Assembly: GCA_027066325.1 (NCBI GenBank)
Contig: JAMONY010000080.1
Span: forward strand, 1 to 61,497
DNA length: 61,497 nt
Source of the DNA: Helicobacteraceae bacterium
GTDB taxonomy: Bacteria; Campylobacterota; Campylobacteria; Campylobacterales; Sulfurimonadaceae
Reading direction: 5' to 3'
The notes below the pieces were generated by a model, which was not told the DNA's origin, made no database searches, and saw only the letters and a list, made by a program, of their open reading frames with translations. The position numbers were made by a program, and so were the translations under genes. Shown here in pieces: positions 34,550 to 44,007 of this stretch. The first letter of the stretch is position 1; each line of letters opens with the position of its first letter.

Positions 34550-35972
34550 GGCTCTTCTACCACACATAGATCGAAGGTCATTTATCAAGCTTAGCGCAGT
34601 AGCCTCTTTGACACTACTGGTTGGATGTGGTAGTGATGATAGCCCCACAGATAACACAACCAACCAAAAACTACTTCCGATTCCAGAGCTTTTACAACCA
34701 GATATCATTGGCAATGTAAAACATTATAATCTAACCATCAAAGAGTCAAAGCACCAATTTTTTGATGAGGCAAAAACAGATACATACGCCATAAATGGCA
34801 CATATTTAGCTCCTACAATCAAAGTAATAGATGGCGATGAGGTCTCCATAAACTTTAAAAATAGTCTAAATGAGGCTACAACGATGCATGGACACGGCAT
34901 GCATGTGCCAGCTAAGATGGATGGCACACCCCACCAAGTCATAGAGCCAGATAAGAGCTGGAGTGCTAGATACAGAGTCAAACAGAAAGCTGCTACAAAC
35001 TGGTATCACCCTCATTTTATGGGAAAAACAGCTGATCATGTCTACAAAGGGCTTGCTGGATTTATCGTAGTTGAAGATGAGGAGAGTAGAGCTCTTGATC
35101 TTCCAGATCGTTACGGCATAGATGATATACCACTTGTTCTGCAAGATCGAAGGTTTGTAAACAGTCAATTTGACTACACTCCTACCATGCAAGAGGTTAT
35201 GAGAGGATACATAGGAGACACTTTTATAGTCAATGGAGCCATAAAACCGACATTTGAGGCTGAGGCTAAAGAGATAAGATTTAGACTCTTAAATGGCTCC
35301 AACTCCACTGTCTATGAGCTAGGATTTAGCGACAATCGAAGCTTTAATCAAATAGCAACAGATAACGCTCTACTAGAGTCTCCTGTAGCTCTAAATAGAG
35401 TTACACTCTCACCAGGCGAGAGGGCTGAGATAGTAGTAGACTTTAGTGGCGATCTTGGCAAAAGTGTAGATCTATATGAGTACAAAAATAGCAAAACTTT
35501 TCTACAGATAGATATAAAAAAACAAGCAACCGCTACAACATCTCTTCCAAACAAGCTAACCTCTCTTGTGAAACTCAACCCTCTCAACAGCGCAACAAGT
35601 AGAACATTTACACTATCTGGAAGAATGGGTAGTTTTCAGATAAATGGCAAATCTATGGATATAGACCGCATAGATGAAGTTGTGCCACTTAATGCCATCG
35701 AGATATGGGAGGTTAAAAATAGTATGATGGTAGATCATAACTTTCATATCCACGCTACTCACTTTATGATTATTGAGCGAAATGGAAACAGTGCAGGCGT
35801 AGCCGCAAATGAGAGAGGATACAAAGATACCGTCTACATCAAGGGTGGTGAGAGTGTGAAGTTTATAGTTAAGATGGTAGACTATACCGATACAAAGATC
35901 CCCTATATGTACCACTGCCACTTTTTAGAGCATGAAGATAGAGGCATGATGGGACAGTTTGTAGTGACTTAG
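34536..35972 (+). CDS. Tat-exported multicopper oxidase lipoprotein
   Basis: The 478-residue protein has three cupredoxin domains. The leader carries a twin-arginine motif DRRSFIKL (Arg13-Arg14) followed by a lipobox LLVGC (Cys31), so it is folded with copper in the cytoplasm, exported by Tat and lipid-anchored. The four copper motifs are present: MHGHGMH (His118, His120), WYHPHF (His158, His160), DHNFHIHATHF, and YHCHFLEHEDRGMM near the C-terminus, which carries the type 1 Cys-His-Met set. It could act as a cuprous or ferrous oxidase or a laccase. It lies between the TerB-like and beta-lactamase-fold genes; the feoAB system is elsewhere in the window. Confidence 0.93.
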   Translation: MVVSRALLPHIDRRSFIKLSAVASLTLLVGCGSDDSPTDNTTNQKLLPIPELLQPDIIGNVKHYNLTIKESKHQFFDEAKTDTYAINGTYLAPTIKVIDGDEVSINFKNSLNEATTMHGHGMHVPAKMDGTPHQVIEPDKSWSARYRVKQKAATNWYHPHFMGKTADHVYKGLAGFIVVEDEESRALDLPDRYGIDDIPLVLQDRRFVNSQFDYTPTMQEVMRGYIGDTFIVNGAIKPTFEAEAKEIRFRLLNGSNSTVYELGFSDNRSFNQIATDNALLESPVALNRVTLSPGERAEIVVDFSGDLGKSVDLYEYKNSKTFLQIDIKKQATATTSLPNKLTSLVKLNPLNSATSRTFTLSGRMGSFQINGKSMDIDRIDEVVPLNAIEIWEVKNSMMVDHNFHIHATHFMIIERNGNSAGVAANERGYKDTVYIKGGESVKFIVKMVDYTDTKIPYMYHCHFLEHEDRGMMGQFVVT

Positions 35973-35990
35973 CCAGTTATATAAATCTGC

Positions 35991-36003
35991 AATAATCATT
36001 ATT
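35991..36003. promoter_or_regulatory. Fur/PerR-like palindrome upstream of the beta-lactamase-fold gene
   Basis: AATAATCATTATT is a perfect 6-1-6 inverted repeat in the 82-base gap after the multicopper oxidase gene. It fits the core of a Fur box (ATAATCATTAT) and lies about 52 bases before the start codon, where a repressor could cover the promoter. Confidence 0.45.
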
Positions 36004-36054
36004 TTCTCACTATTTTTCAATATACTCTGATTTTAGACTCAACTAGGAGTTAAG

Positions 36055-37821
36055 ATGAGAGAAAAGATAGCACAACTAGCCCTGCTTATAGTAGCAATAA
36101 TAACACTTTTTGGATGCTCCACAAAGGCACCAGTAGCGCCAGATCGCGTAGAACAAGGTGACTACACCTATCTTAAAGAGTATATGAGGTGGTATATCGA
36201 AAAAGAGATGCAAAGTGAAGATATAGTTGGTCTAAGCATAGCTTTAATTGATGATCAAAAAATCATCTGGAGTGAAGGGTTTGGCTATGCAGATAGAGAG
36301 CTAAACATAAAAGCAACACCTCATACCAGATATAGAGCAGGCTCTATCACAAAGCTTTTTAATGCTATGGCTGTGATGAAGCTAGTTGAACAACATAAGA
36401 TAGACTTAGATAGACCACTTGTAACCTACCTACCTCAATTTAGCATCAAAAGCCGTTTTGGCTCTACTGATGATATCACACCAAGAAATATCTTAACCCA
36501 CCACTCAGGACTACCATCAAACTGGCTTGATCGTATGTTTGCAACTGATCCTATACGATATGATCAGATCGTAGATAAGATTACCGATACATATGTAGCA
36601 TACCCTCCAGATACAATATTTGACTACTCAAATCTTGCCATAACACTTCTAGGACATAGTGTAGAGCTAGTAAGCCAACAACCATACACAACATTTTTAC
36701 AACAGAGTCTACTCTTGCCTCTTCACATGAGCAACTCAGATCTAGATACAAGGCTTAAGGGGGAGATGGCATCTAAAAGCTACAGTGACAACGAGGAGAT
36801 AGATGAGTATGCCATCGGACAGATTCCAGCAGGCGCTCTCAATACAACCACACTAGATCTAGCTAAATTTGCCATGATGATCAATAACAAAGGTGCGTTT
36901 AGAGGCAAAACAGTGCTAAAATCCGCAACTTTAAAAGAGATGTTTTGTGTGCAAAATAGCAACATCAAGCTAGATCTTGGTCAGAAAATGGGGCTTGGCT
37001 GGTTTATAGATGATAAGATCTTGCCAGATAAGCAGATGCTCTATTGGCATAGCGGTGCAACTGTAGCCCATATGTCATCATTTATGATTGCGCCAGAGTC
37101 TAAACTAGCTGTGATCGTCATGGCAAATAGTGACTCTTCAGACTCTACTAAGATAGCAAAAATAGCTCTACAGAAGGCTTGGGAACTCAAGATGAATCAA
37201 AAACTATCTTTCACAAAAGAGTCTGTATCATCTGCAGATTTTGAAGATACATATGCTACTGTAGCAGGAAAAGTTAATTTTATAAAAAAATCAGACAAAC
37301 ACTATGTGGCAAAAGCATCCAACAAGAGTTTTGATCTTACTCTAAAAAGAGATGGTGGATTTATGATTGAGTATCTTCTTTTTGGATTTATCCCTATTGG
37401 TGAAGATACATTAGGCACACTTACTCTATATGCAAAAGATATAGATGGCTCACATATCTTAGCTATTGAAAAAGATCATCACAACTATCTTATTGGCATA
37501 AAAGCTACACCAAAACAGATTCCAGATATATGGCACAACCGCTTAGGAGCGTATGAGTTACTCAACAACTTTGAGCCAAAACGCTTTAAAATTCAAGAGC
37601 TCAATCTAGAGATTGAAGATGGTTTTTTAGTAGCTAAAATTCAGAGTCATTATGGAGATGAAATAGTTGAGATCTTAGATATCATCAATGACAATGAAGT
37701 GATCATAGATGGTATAGGCATAAGTAAAAGAGAGACCATAAGAATCAAAGAGCTAGAAGATGGATCAACTCTACTGTTATATCAAGGGTTGATATTTAGA
37801 TCTAAACAGAAAAACCAATAG
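36055..37821 (+). CDS. Beta-lactamase-fold serine hydrolase lipoprotein
   Basis: The 588-residue product has a lipobox LFGC (Cys21) and a class C beta-lactamase/penicillin-binding-like domain (about 40-380). Its motifs are the SxxK motif SITK (Ser97, Lys100), the YxN motif DYSN and HSGA as the third box. The C-terminal 200 residues are beta-rich and resemble the extension domains of Pab87/FmtA-type peptidases; no further motif is clear. It is likely a D-amino peptidase or esterase in the periplasm, not necessarily an antibiotic-resistance enzyme. The ribosome site is AGGAG. A Fur-like palindrome lies upstream. Confidence 0.88.
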   Translation: MREKIAQLALLIVAIITLFGCSTKAPVAPDRVEQGDYTYLKEYMRWYIEKEMQSEDIVGLSIALIDDQKIIWSEGFGYADRELNIKATPHTRYRAGSITKLFNAMAVMKLVEQHKIDLDRPLVTYLPQFSIKSRFGSTDDITPRNILTHHSGLPSNWLDRMFATDPIRYDQIVDKITDTYVAYPPDTIFDYSNLAITLLGHSVELVSQQPYTTFLQQSLLLPLHMSNSDLDTRLKGEMASKSYSDNEEIDEYAIGQIPAGALNTTTLDLAKFAMMINNKGAFRGKTVLKSATLKEMFCVQNSNIKLDLGQKMGLGWFIDDKILPDKQMLYWHSGATVAHMSSFMIAPESKLAVIVMANSDSSDSTKIAKIALQKAWELKMNQKLSFTKESVSSADFEDTYATVAGKVNFIKKSDKHYVAKASNKSFDLTLKRDGGFMIEYLLFGFIPIGEDTLGTLTLYAKDIDGSHILAIEKDHHNYLIGIKATPKQIPDIWHNRLGAYELLNNFEPKRFKIQELNLEIEDGFLVAKIQSHYGDEIVEILDIINDNEVIIDGIGISKRETIRIKELEDGSTLLLYQGLIFRSKQKNQ

Positions 37822-37832
37822 CTATCTATTGG
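37815..37832 (-). terminator. Terminator at the convergent ends of the hydrolase and dppB-like genes
   Basis: The 7-bp stem CCAATAG / CTATTGG with a 4-base loop spans both stop codons. On the minus strand it is followed by TTTTTCTG, a good intrinsic terminator for the dppB-like gene. It implies that dppB-like and dppC-like genes are transcribed separately. Confidence 0.6.
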
Positions 37833-38784
37833 CAAATGGATTTAGCTTTAGTAGTAGCAGATCAGCTACAATATTACCAAGCAGTGTCAATAGCGCGGTT
37901 ATCATCAAGATACCCATGATTACAGGGTAGTCTCGACTCAGTGCGCTCAAGAAAAATAGTTGCCCCATGCCCTCAATAGCATAGATCTGCTCAAGTATCA
38001 CACTACCTCCAATGAGACCTGGTAGCGATAGACCAAGTAGAGTTATGATTGGTGGTAGTAGATTTGGCAAGATATATCTTCTAGTTAAAGTACTCTGGTC
38101 CAAGCCTCTTGAGAGTGCAAAAAAGTAGTAGTCGCTCTTTAGTATCTCCAGTGTCAATGAGCGTACATAGACAATCATAGATCCTATAGAGACAAAGACC
38201 ATAACAGATATCGGCAACACAAGGTGCCAAGCACGATCTACATAGTAGAGACTACTACTCTCATCTATACCTATAGAGTTTATACCAGCTATTGGAAAGA
38301 GTTGTAGATTAAAACTCAGTATCAATATAAGCAAAAGTGCAAGATAAAATGATGGTGTAGCAAAAGATAAAAGTGATAACTGGCGTATAGCAAAATCCAA
38401 CTTACTGCCGTAAGAAAGTGCTGCTTTTATGCCAAGATATAGACTGATTGCAAATACTAAAACTAGTGAGATGATATTTAGTAACAGTGTGATTGGTAGC
38501 CGTTTTAAGATCTCATCGCTAACATCAGCACCTGTAACAAATGAGATACCAAAATTGAGAGTTAGTATATTTTGCAACCAAGAGGTGTACTGCTCTATAA
38601 GTGGCTTATCAAGCCCATATATAGACTTTAATCTATCTATGCTATCTGCAGACATGTTGGGATTTAGTTCACCGCCACTTAAAAAACTATTTGGCGCTGC
38701 ATGTATAGCTACAAATGAGATAATGGAGATAAGAGCTAGCATCGCTAGAGTATAGACAAGCTTATGTGCTACTACTCTTATCAT
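37822..38784 (-). CDS. Oligopeptide-type ABC transporter permease (DppB/OppB-like)
   Basis: The 320-residue inner-membrane protein has about six helices. The DppB N-terminal pattern (FVAIHAAPNSFLSGG, YGLDKPLIEQYTSWL) and the BPD_transp_1 EAA loop (YFFALSRGLDQSTLTRRYILPN in segments, about 222-243) identify it, with GSVILEQIYAIEGMG near the end. Its usual partner DppC is at 32568-33380. It follows the porin gene by 7 bases and is the last gene of the pgk-tpiA-fabI-porin run. Confidence 0.9.
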   Translation of the reverse strand: MIRVVAHKLVYTLAMLALISIISFVAIHAAPNSFLSGGELNPNMSADSIDRLKSIYGLDKPLIEQYTSWLQNILTLNFGISFVTGADVSDEILKRLPITLLLNIISLVLVFAISLYLGIKAALSYGSKLDFAIRQLSLLSFATPSFYLALLLILILSFNLQLFPIAGINSIGIDESSSLYYVDRAWHLVLPISVMVFVSIGSMIVYVRSLTLEILKSDYYFFALSRGLDQSTLTRRYILPNLLPPIITLLGLSLPGLIGGSVILEQIYAIEGMGQLFFLSALSRDYPVIMGILMITALLTLLGNIVADLLLLKLNPFANR

Positions 38785-38791
38785 CAGTATA

Positions 38792-40030
38792 TTAAAATCT
38801 TAGAGTAAGGCGCGTCTGGATAGTGTTAAAAGAGCTGCCACTATTTTGATCATCTGCATCTGTGATGATGTATGCCAAAGTAGTCTCAAGAGGCCCGTAG
38901 TGAGTGGTTGCACCAAGTGCTATCTCGCTCATATCTGGTCCACTTGAATCTGCTACAGTGTAGCTTATGCCTAATGAAGCTCCAGAAGCATCTACATCAG
39001 CAGAGATTTTGTAGCTACTAGTATCGGCTGCGCTCACATATCCGTAGTTCCAACTAGCTTCAGTATATAGGTTTGATCTACCTGTACTAGTAGCAGTATT
39101 GAATCCAGCTGCACCAGCACTATCTACTGATGAGTAGGCTAGTTTGATAGATGCTGTATCCTCTTTGCCAATTCCAACCATGATAGCATACACATTAGAG
39201 TCGTATCCACCCTCAAGATCGATTGTGCTGTACTGCGCACCAAATAGAAAGCCTCTATGTGTAGCAACATCTGCTTGAACCCAGATAGCTTTAGCTAACT
39301 TAGATAGATCATAGTACCACGCTTGAAATGTCAAAGGTGAGTATGAGCTGTTGATGATACCAGCTGTATATGCACCATCAGTACCAAATGTTGTAAAATC
39401 TCCATCTTCATTTACAACAGCTGCGCTTGTAAACCCTAAACTCTTAAGAGCTCCAGTTGCACTAGCATCACCAAAGACCTCATTACCATTGCCATTACCA
39501 ATATATGCAAAAACCATAGTTGTGTTTGGAAGATCTTTATTGAGCATTACTGCCGCTTCAAAGCTATTGCGCTCTATGGAGTGATCCTCTGTAAATGCCA
39601 ACGGAGTAGATAGCTCCATGCGTCCTAGCTTGGCTGTAGATTTAGAGATAGATGTTGCTATCCAAGCCTCATTAAACCAAGATGCATTCTCAACCTTCAC
39701 GCCTCCTAAAGAGTTTGGAAATGACTGCCCAGTCCCTGTAGTAGCGCCATGTGAGCCACCCCAAACACCGCCCACAAAGTTATTTTCAAGTCCCAAACTC
39801 GATACTCCTGTGTATGAGAGGTTACCCTTAACATTCTCCAACAACATAGCTGATGCGTTTACATATATGCTGCTATCTGCTGTTGAGCTATCTTTATCGA
39901 ACAGATCACTAGTAGCATCTTCTGTCTGATAAAATAGATTTGCACTACCACTAACCTTAACATCCTCTATAGCAAAAGCTGATGCGCTCAACACAAGAGC
40001 TGCAAATATACTGATTTTAATTGATCTCAT
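38792..40030 (-). CDS. Outer-membrane porin, epsilonproteobacterial major-OMP type
   Basis: The 412-residue product has a signal peptide ending ASAFA (residue 20) and a beta-barrel of about 16-18 strands. The C-terminus TRLTLRF has the terminal Phe recognised by the BAM complex. The N-terminal start VKVSGSANLFYQTE and Gly/Ser/Asp-rich loops fit general porins of Sulfurimonas-type bacteria. The ribosome site is AAAGG. It lies 28 bases after fabI and may also have its own promoter, as porins are highly expressed. Confidence 0.88.
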   Translation of the reverse strand: MRSIKISIFAALVLSASAFAIEDVKVSGSANLFYQTEDATSDLFDKDSSTADSSIYVNASAMLLENVKGNLSYTGVSSLGLENNFVGGVWGGSHGATTGTGQSFPNSLGGVKVENASWFNEAWIATSISKSTAKLGRMELSTPLAFTEDHSIERNSFEAAVMLNKDLPNTTMVFAYIGNGNGNEVFGDASATGALKSLGFTSAAVVNEDGDFTTFGTDGAYTAGIINSSYSPLTFQAWYYDLSKLAKAIWVQADVATHRGFLFGAQYSTIDLEGGYDSNVYAIMVGIGKEDTASIKLAYSSVDSAGAAGFNTATSTGRSNLYTEASWNYGYVSAADTSSYKISADVDASGASLGISYTVADSSGPDMSEIALGATTHYGPLETTLAYIITDADDQNSGSSFNTIQTRLTLRF

Positions 40031-40058
40031 TGTATACCTTTATTTTTCTGTATTTTAT

Positions 40059-41583
<1,525 letters not shown>

Positions 41584-41587
<4 letters not shown>

Positions 41588-42786
41588 GATAGCTGCTTTA
41601 ATATAAGTGGCTTTACACCAGGCAACACCTTGCCCTCAAGCAACTCTAATGAGGCTCCTCCACCTGTGGATATAAAAGTGATCTCCTCATCTACTCCAAC
41701 ACGCTTCAATAGATCTGCCGTATCTCCACCACCTACAACTGTAGTAGCGTATGAGTCTGCCACAAAGTGTGCTATTTTGTTAGATCCTCGACTAAATCTA
41801 TCCATCTCAAAAACACCCATAGGTCCATTCCAGAGTATTGTTTGAGCATCATCTAACACCTCACGATAGAGCCTAACAGTAGCTGGTCCTATATCAAGCC
41901 CCATCCATCCAGATGGTATCTCTTGAGCTGGTGTAACCCTACTAATAGAGTCTGCACTAAATGTTTGAGCAGCTACTACATCAACAGGTAAGTAGAACTT
42001 CACACCCAACCGTCGTGCCTCATTCATGATATTTTGCGCATCATCTAGCAGATCATCCTCTACAAGTGAGTTGCCAACATCATAACCCATCTGTTTTAGA
42101 AATGTAAATGCCATACCACCACCTATCAATACCTTATCTACACGCGGCAATAGATTGATTAGTGCTTCTAACTTGCCAGAGACTTTACTTCCTCCAACAA
42201 TAGCCGCAAATGGTCGCACTGGTCGCTTTATGAGTGATCCAAAAAACTTGATCTCTTTTTGAAGCAAAAATCCAGCAGCTCTATGTTCATCATCAAAAAA
42301 GCTAGTTATAGCATCAACTGATGCATGTGCGCGATGACTCACGCCAAAAGCGTCATTAATATAAAACTCCGCCATATCTGCTAGTTTTTGGGCAAACTCA
42401 CTAGAGTTTTTTGTCTCACCCTTCTCAAATCTTAGATTTTCAAGAAGTAGCACTTCGTGTCTTTGAAGAGCTGACGCCTTCTGCACAGCATCATCACCCA
42501 CAACATCTGATGCTAAGATAACTGTTCGCTTCAAAATTTGCTGAAGTCTTAGATGTATTGGCTCTAATGAGTACTTTTTAAGCACTTCACCCTTTGGTCT
42601 TCCCATATGTGATGCTAAGATAACAGCACAATCTTGATCCAAACAGTAGTTTATGCTTGCTACAGCCGAACGAATACGACGATCATCACAGATATTACCA
42701 AACTCATCAAGCGGGACATTAAAGTCGCACCTTATAAAAACAGTCTTATCTTTTAACTCAAGGTCTTTGATGTTAAAAAGCTCCAT
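41584..42786 (-). CDS. pgk: Phosphoglycerate kinase
   Basis: The enzyme transfers phosphate between 1,3-bisphosphoglycerate and ADP. ATG 42786 behind GGAGAG gives 400 residues starting [14 protein letters not shown], the family N-terminus. The longer ORF from 42825 adds 13 residues and would overlap nadD. Motifs are [40 protein letters not shown] and the nucleotide region WNGPMGVFE ... VVGGGDTA. It is divergent from nadD. The gap gene, often adjacent, is not here. Confidence 0.97.
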
Positions 42787-42863
42787 TGCACTCTCCAAAG
42801 TATAATTAGAGCATGATTTTACCAAAGCTAAGATATAATTGCGGTAAAAATAGGGTTTATTGG

Positions 42864-43400
42864 TTGAGTATAGCTATATTTGGTGGATCTTTTGATCCTC
42901 CGCACACTGGACACAGATCAGTTGTAACAGAAGCTCTCAAAGAGCTTAGTATCGACAAGCTCTATATTGTACCAGCATACTTAAGCCCATTTAAGAGCAA
43001 CATAGTCGCTTCTGGTGAGCTTAGAGCCTCTTGGCTTAGGAGAATATTTGCCGATAATGCTCAAGTAGAGGTGAGTGATTTTGAGATTATGCAAGATAGA
43101 GCAGTCTATACCATAGAGACCGTACTGCACTTTAGACAGATAGACCCTCACATCTACCTCATCATAGGTGCAGATAATCTTGATGAGCTTCATAAATGGT
43201 ATAACTTTGAGCTACTAGACACTCTTGTGACTTGGGTTGTTGCTACAAGATCAGGAGATAAAAGTGCTAGCATGCTAAGAGAACTACAGGTAGATTGCAA
43301 CATAAGCTCAACTGAGCTAAGAGATATCAAATGCACTCACATGATAGATAACATAGTGCGTGATGAGATTATAGATTACTACAAAACAAGGAAAAGATAG
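42864..43400 (+). CDS. nadD: Nicotinate-nucleotide adenylyltransferase
   Basis: NadD joins nicotinate mononucleotide and ATP to deamido-NAD. I take TTG 42864, so the protein is 178 residues and begins with [16 protein letters not shown], the nucleotidyltransferase HxGH signature at the N-terminus. The ORF start at 42813 would add 17 unrelated residues. Further motifs are [13 protein letters not shown] and ISSTELR. It is followed directly by rsfS, a pairing common in bacteria. Confidence 0.92.
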   Translation: MSIAIFGGSFDPPHTGHRSVVTEALKELSIDKLYIVPAYLSPFKSNIVASGELRASWLRRIFADNAQVEVSDFEIMQDRAVYTIETVLHFRQIDPHIYLIIGADNLDELHKWYNFELLDTLVTWVVATRSGDKSASMLRELQVDCNISSTELRDIKCTHMIDNIVRDEIIDYYKTRKR

Positions 43401-43723
43401 TGCAAAAACGGTTAGAGAAGATAGCTAGTATACTAGATAAAAACAAAGCAGAAGATGTTGAGATTTTTGACTTAAGAGATAGAGACTACTTTGCAGACTC
43501 CGTCATCATAGCCTCATCTATTGGAGAGAGGCACACAGAGGCTCTACTAGATCACCTCAAAAGAGATCTAAAAGGTGATGAGGAGTTTTTGCATATTGAT
43601 GCAACAGCACAGTGGATAGTGGCTGATCTTGGTGATATACTGATACATATCATGATACCAGAGTATCGCTCTATGTATGATATTGAACTATTTTTAAGTA
43701 AGCTAGAGAGACGAGCTCAGTAA
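43400..43723 (+). CDS. rsfS: Ribosomal silencing factor RsfS
   Basis: The 107-residue protein of the RsfS/Iojap family binds ribosomal protein L14 and blocks subunit joining when nutrients are short. It shows FDLRDRDYFADSVIIAS, HTEALLDHL and a C-terminal DLGDILIHIM ... YDIELF, all typical. The GTG start overlaps the nadD stop by 1 base. Confidence 0.93.
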   Translation: MQKRLEKIASILDKNKAEDVEIFDLRDRDYFADSVIIASSIGERHTEALLDHLKRDLKGDEEFLHIDATAQWIVADLGDILIHIMIPEYRSMYDIELFLSKLERRAQ

Positions 43724-43730
43724 AGTTTTA

Positions 43731-43763
43731 GTTGATTTTCATTATCATTATAGATATTATCTT
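43731..43763 (+). promoter_or_regulatory. Fur-box-like operator/promoter of feoAB
   Basis: In the 53-base gap between rsfS and feoA lies GATTTTCATTATCATTATAG, followed by ATATTATC. This matches the A+T-rich ATTATCATTAT core of Fur operators. Iron-dependent repression of feoAB is well established in related bacteria. The AACAAGG ribosome site follows directly. Confidence 0.6.
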
Positions 43764-43776
43764 AACAAGGCATTAG

Positions 43777-44007
43777 TTGAAAACATTGATCGATTGTGAT
43801 AGAGGTGACATAGTCACCATAAAGAGGCTCCATACAGCAGGAGAGCTCAAGCAGAGATTAATCTCTTTTGGTCTTATGAGAGGTGCTAAAGTTAAGGTTC
43901 TTGAGTTTGCACCTGCTAAAAAGACAATTGAGATCAAGGTCAATAGCACAAGAGTTGCACTGCGTGGTGATGAAGCTGCTCTAATTGAGGTCATAGATGA
44001 GTCATAA
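43777..44007 (+). CDS. feoA: Ferrous iron transport protein A
   Basis: This 76-residue SH3-like protein stimulates FeoB. It starts at TTG 43777 with AACAAGG at 43764-43770. Typical features are LKQRLISFGLMRGAKVKVLEFAP and the C-terminal STRVALRGDEAALIEV. It overlaps feoB by 11 bases. Confidence 0.93.
   Translation: MKTLIDCDRGDIVTIKRLHTAGELKQRLISFGLMRGAKVKVLEFAPAKKTIEIKVNSTRVALRGDEAALIEVIDES

Noticed and set aside
32520-38784. Mobile element explaining the split permease genes
   Set aside because: No transposase, integrase, tRNA gene or flanking repeats were seen; rearrangement remains possible but unsupported at sequence level here.
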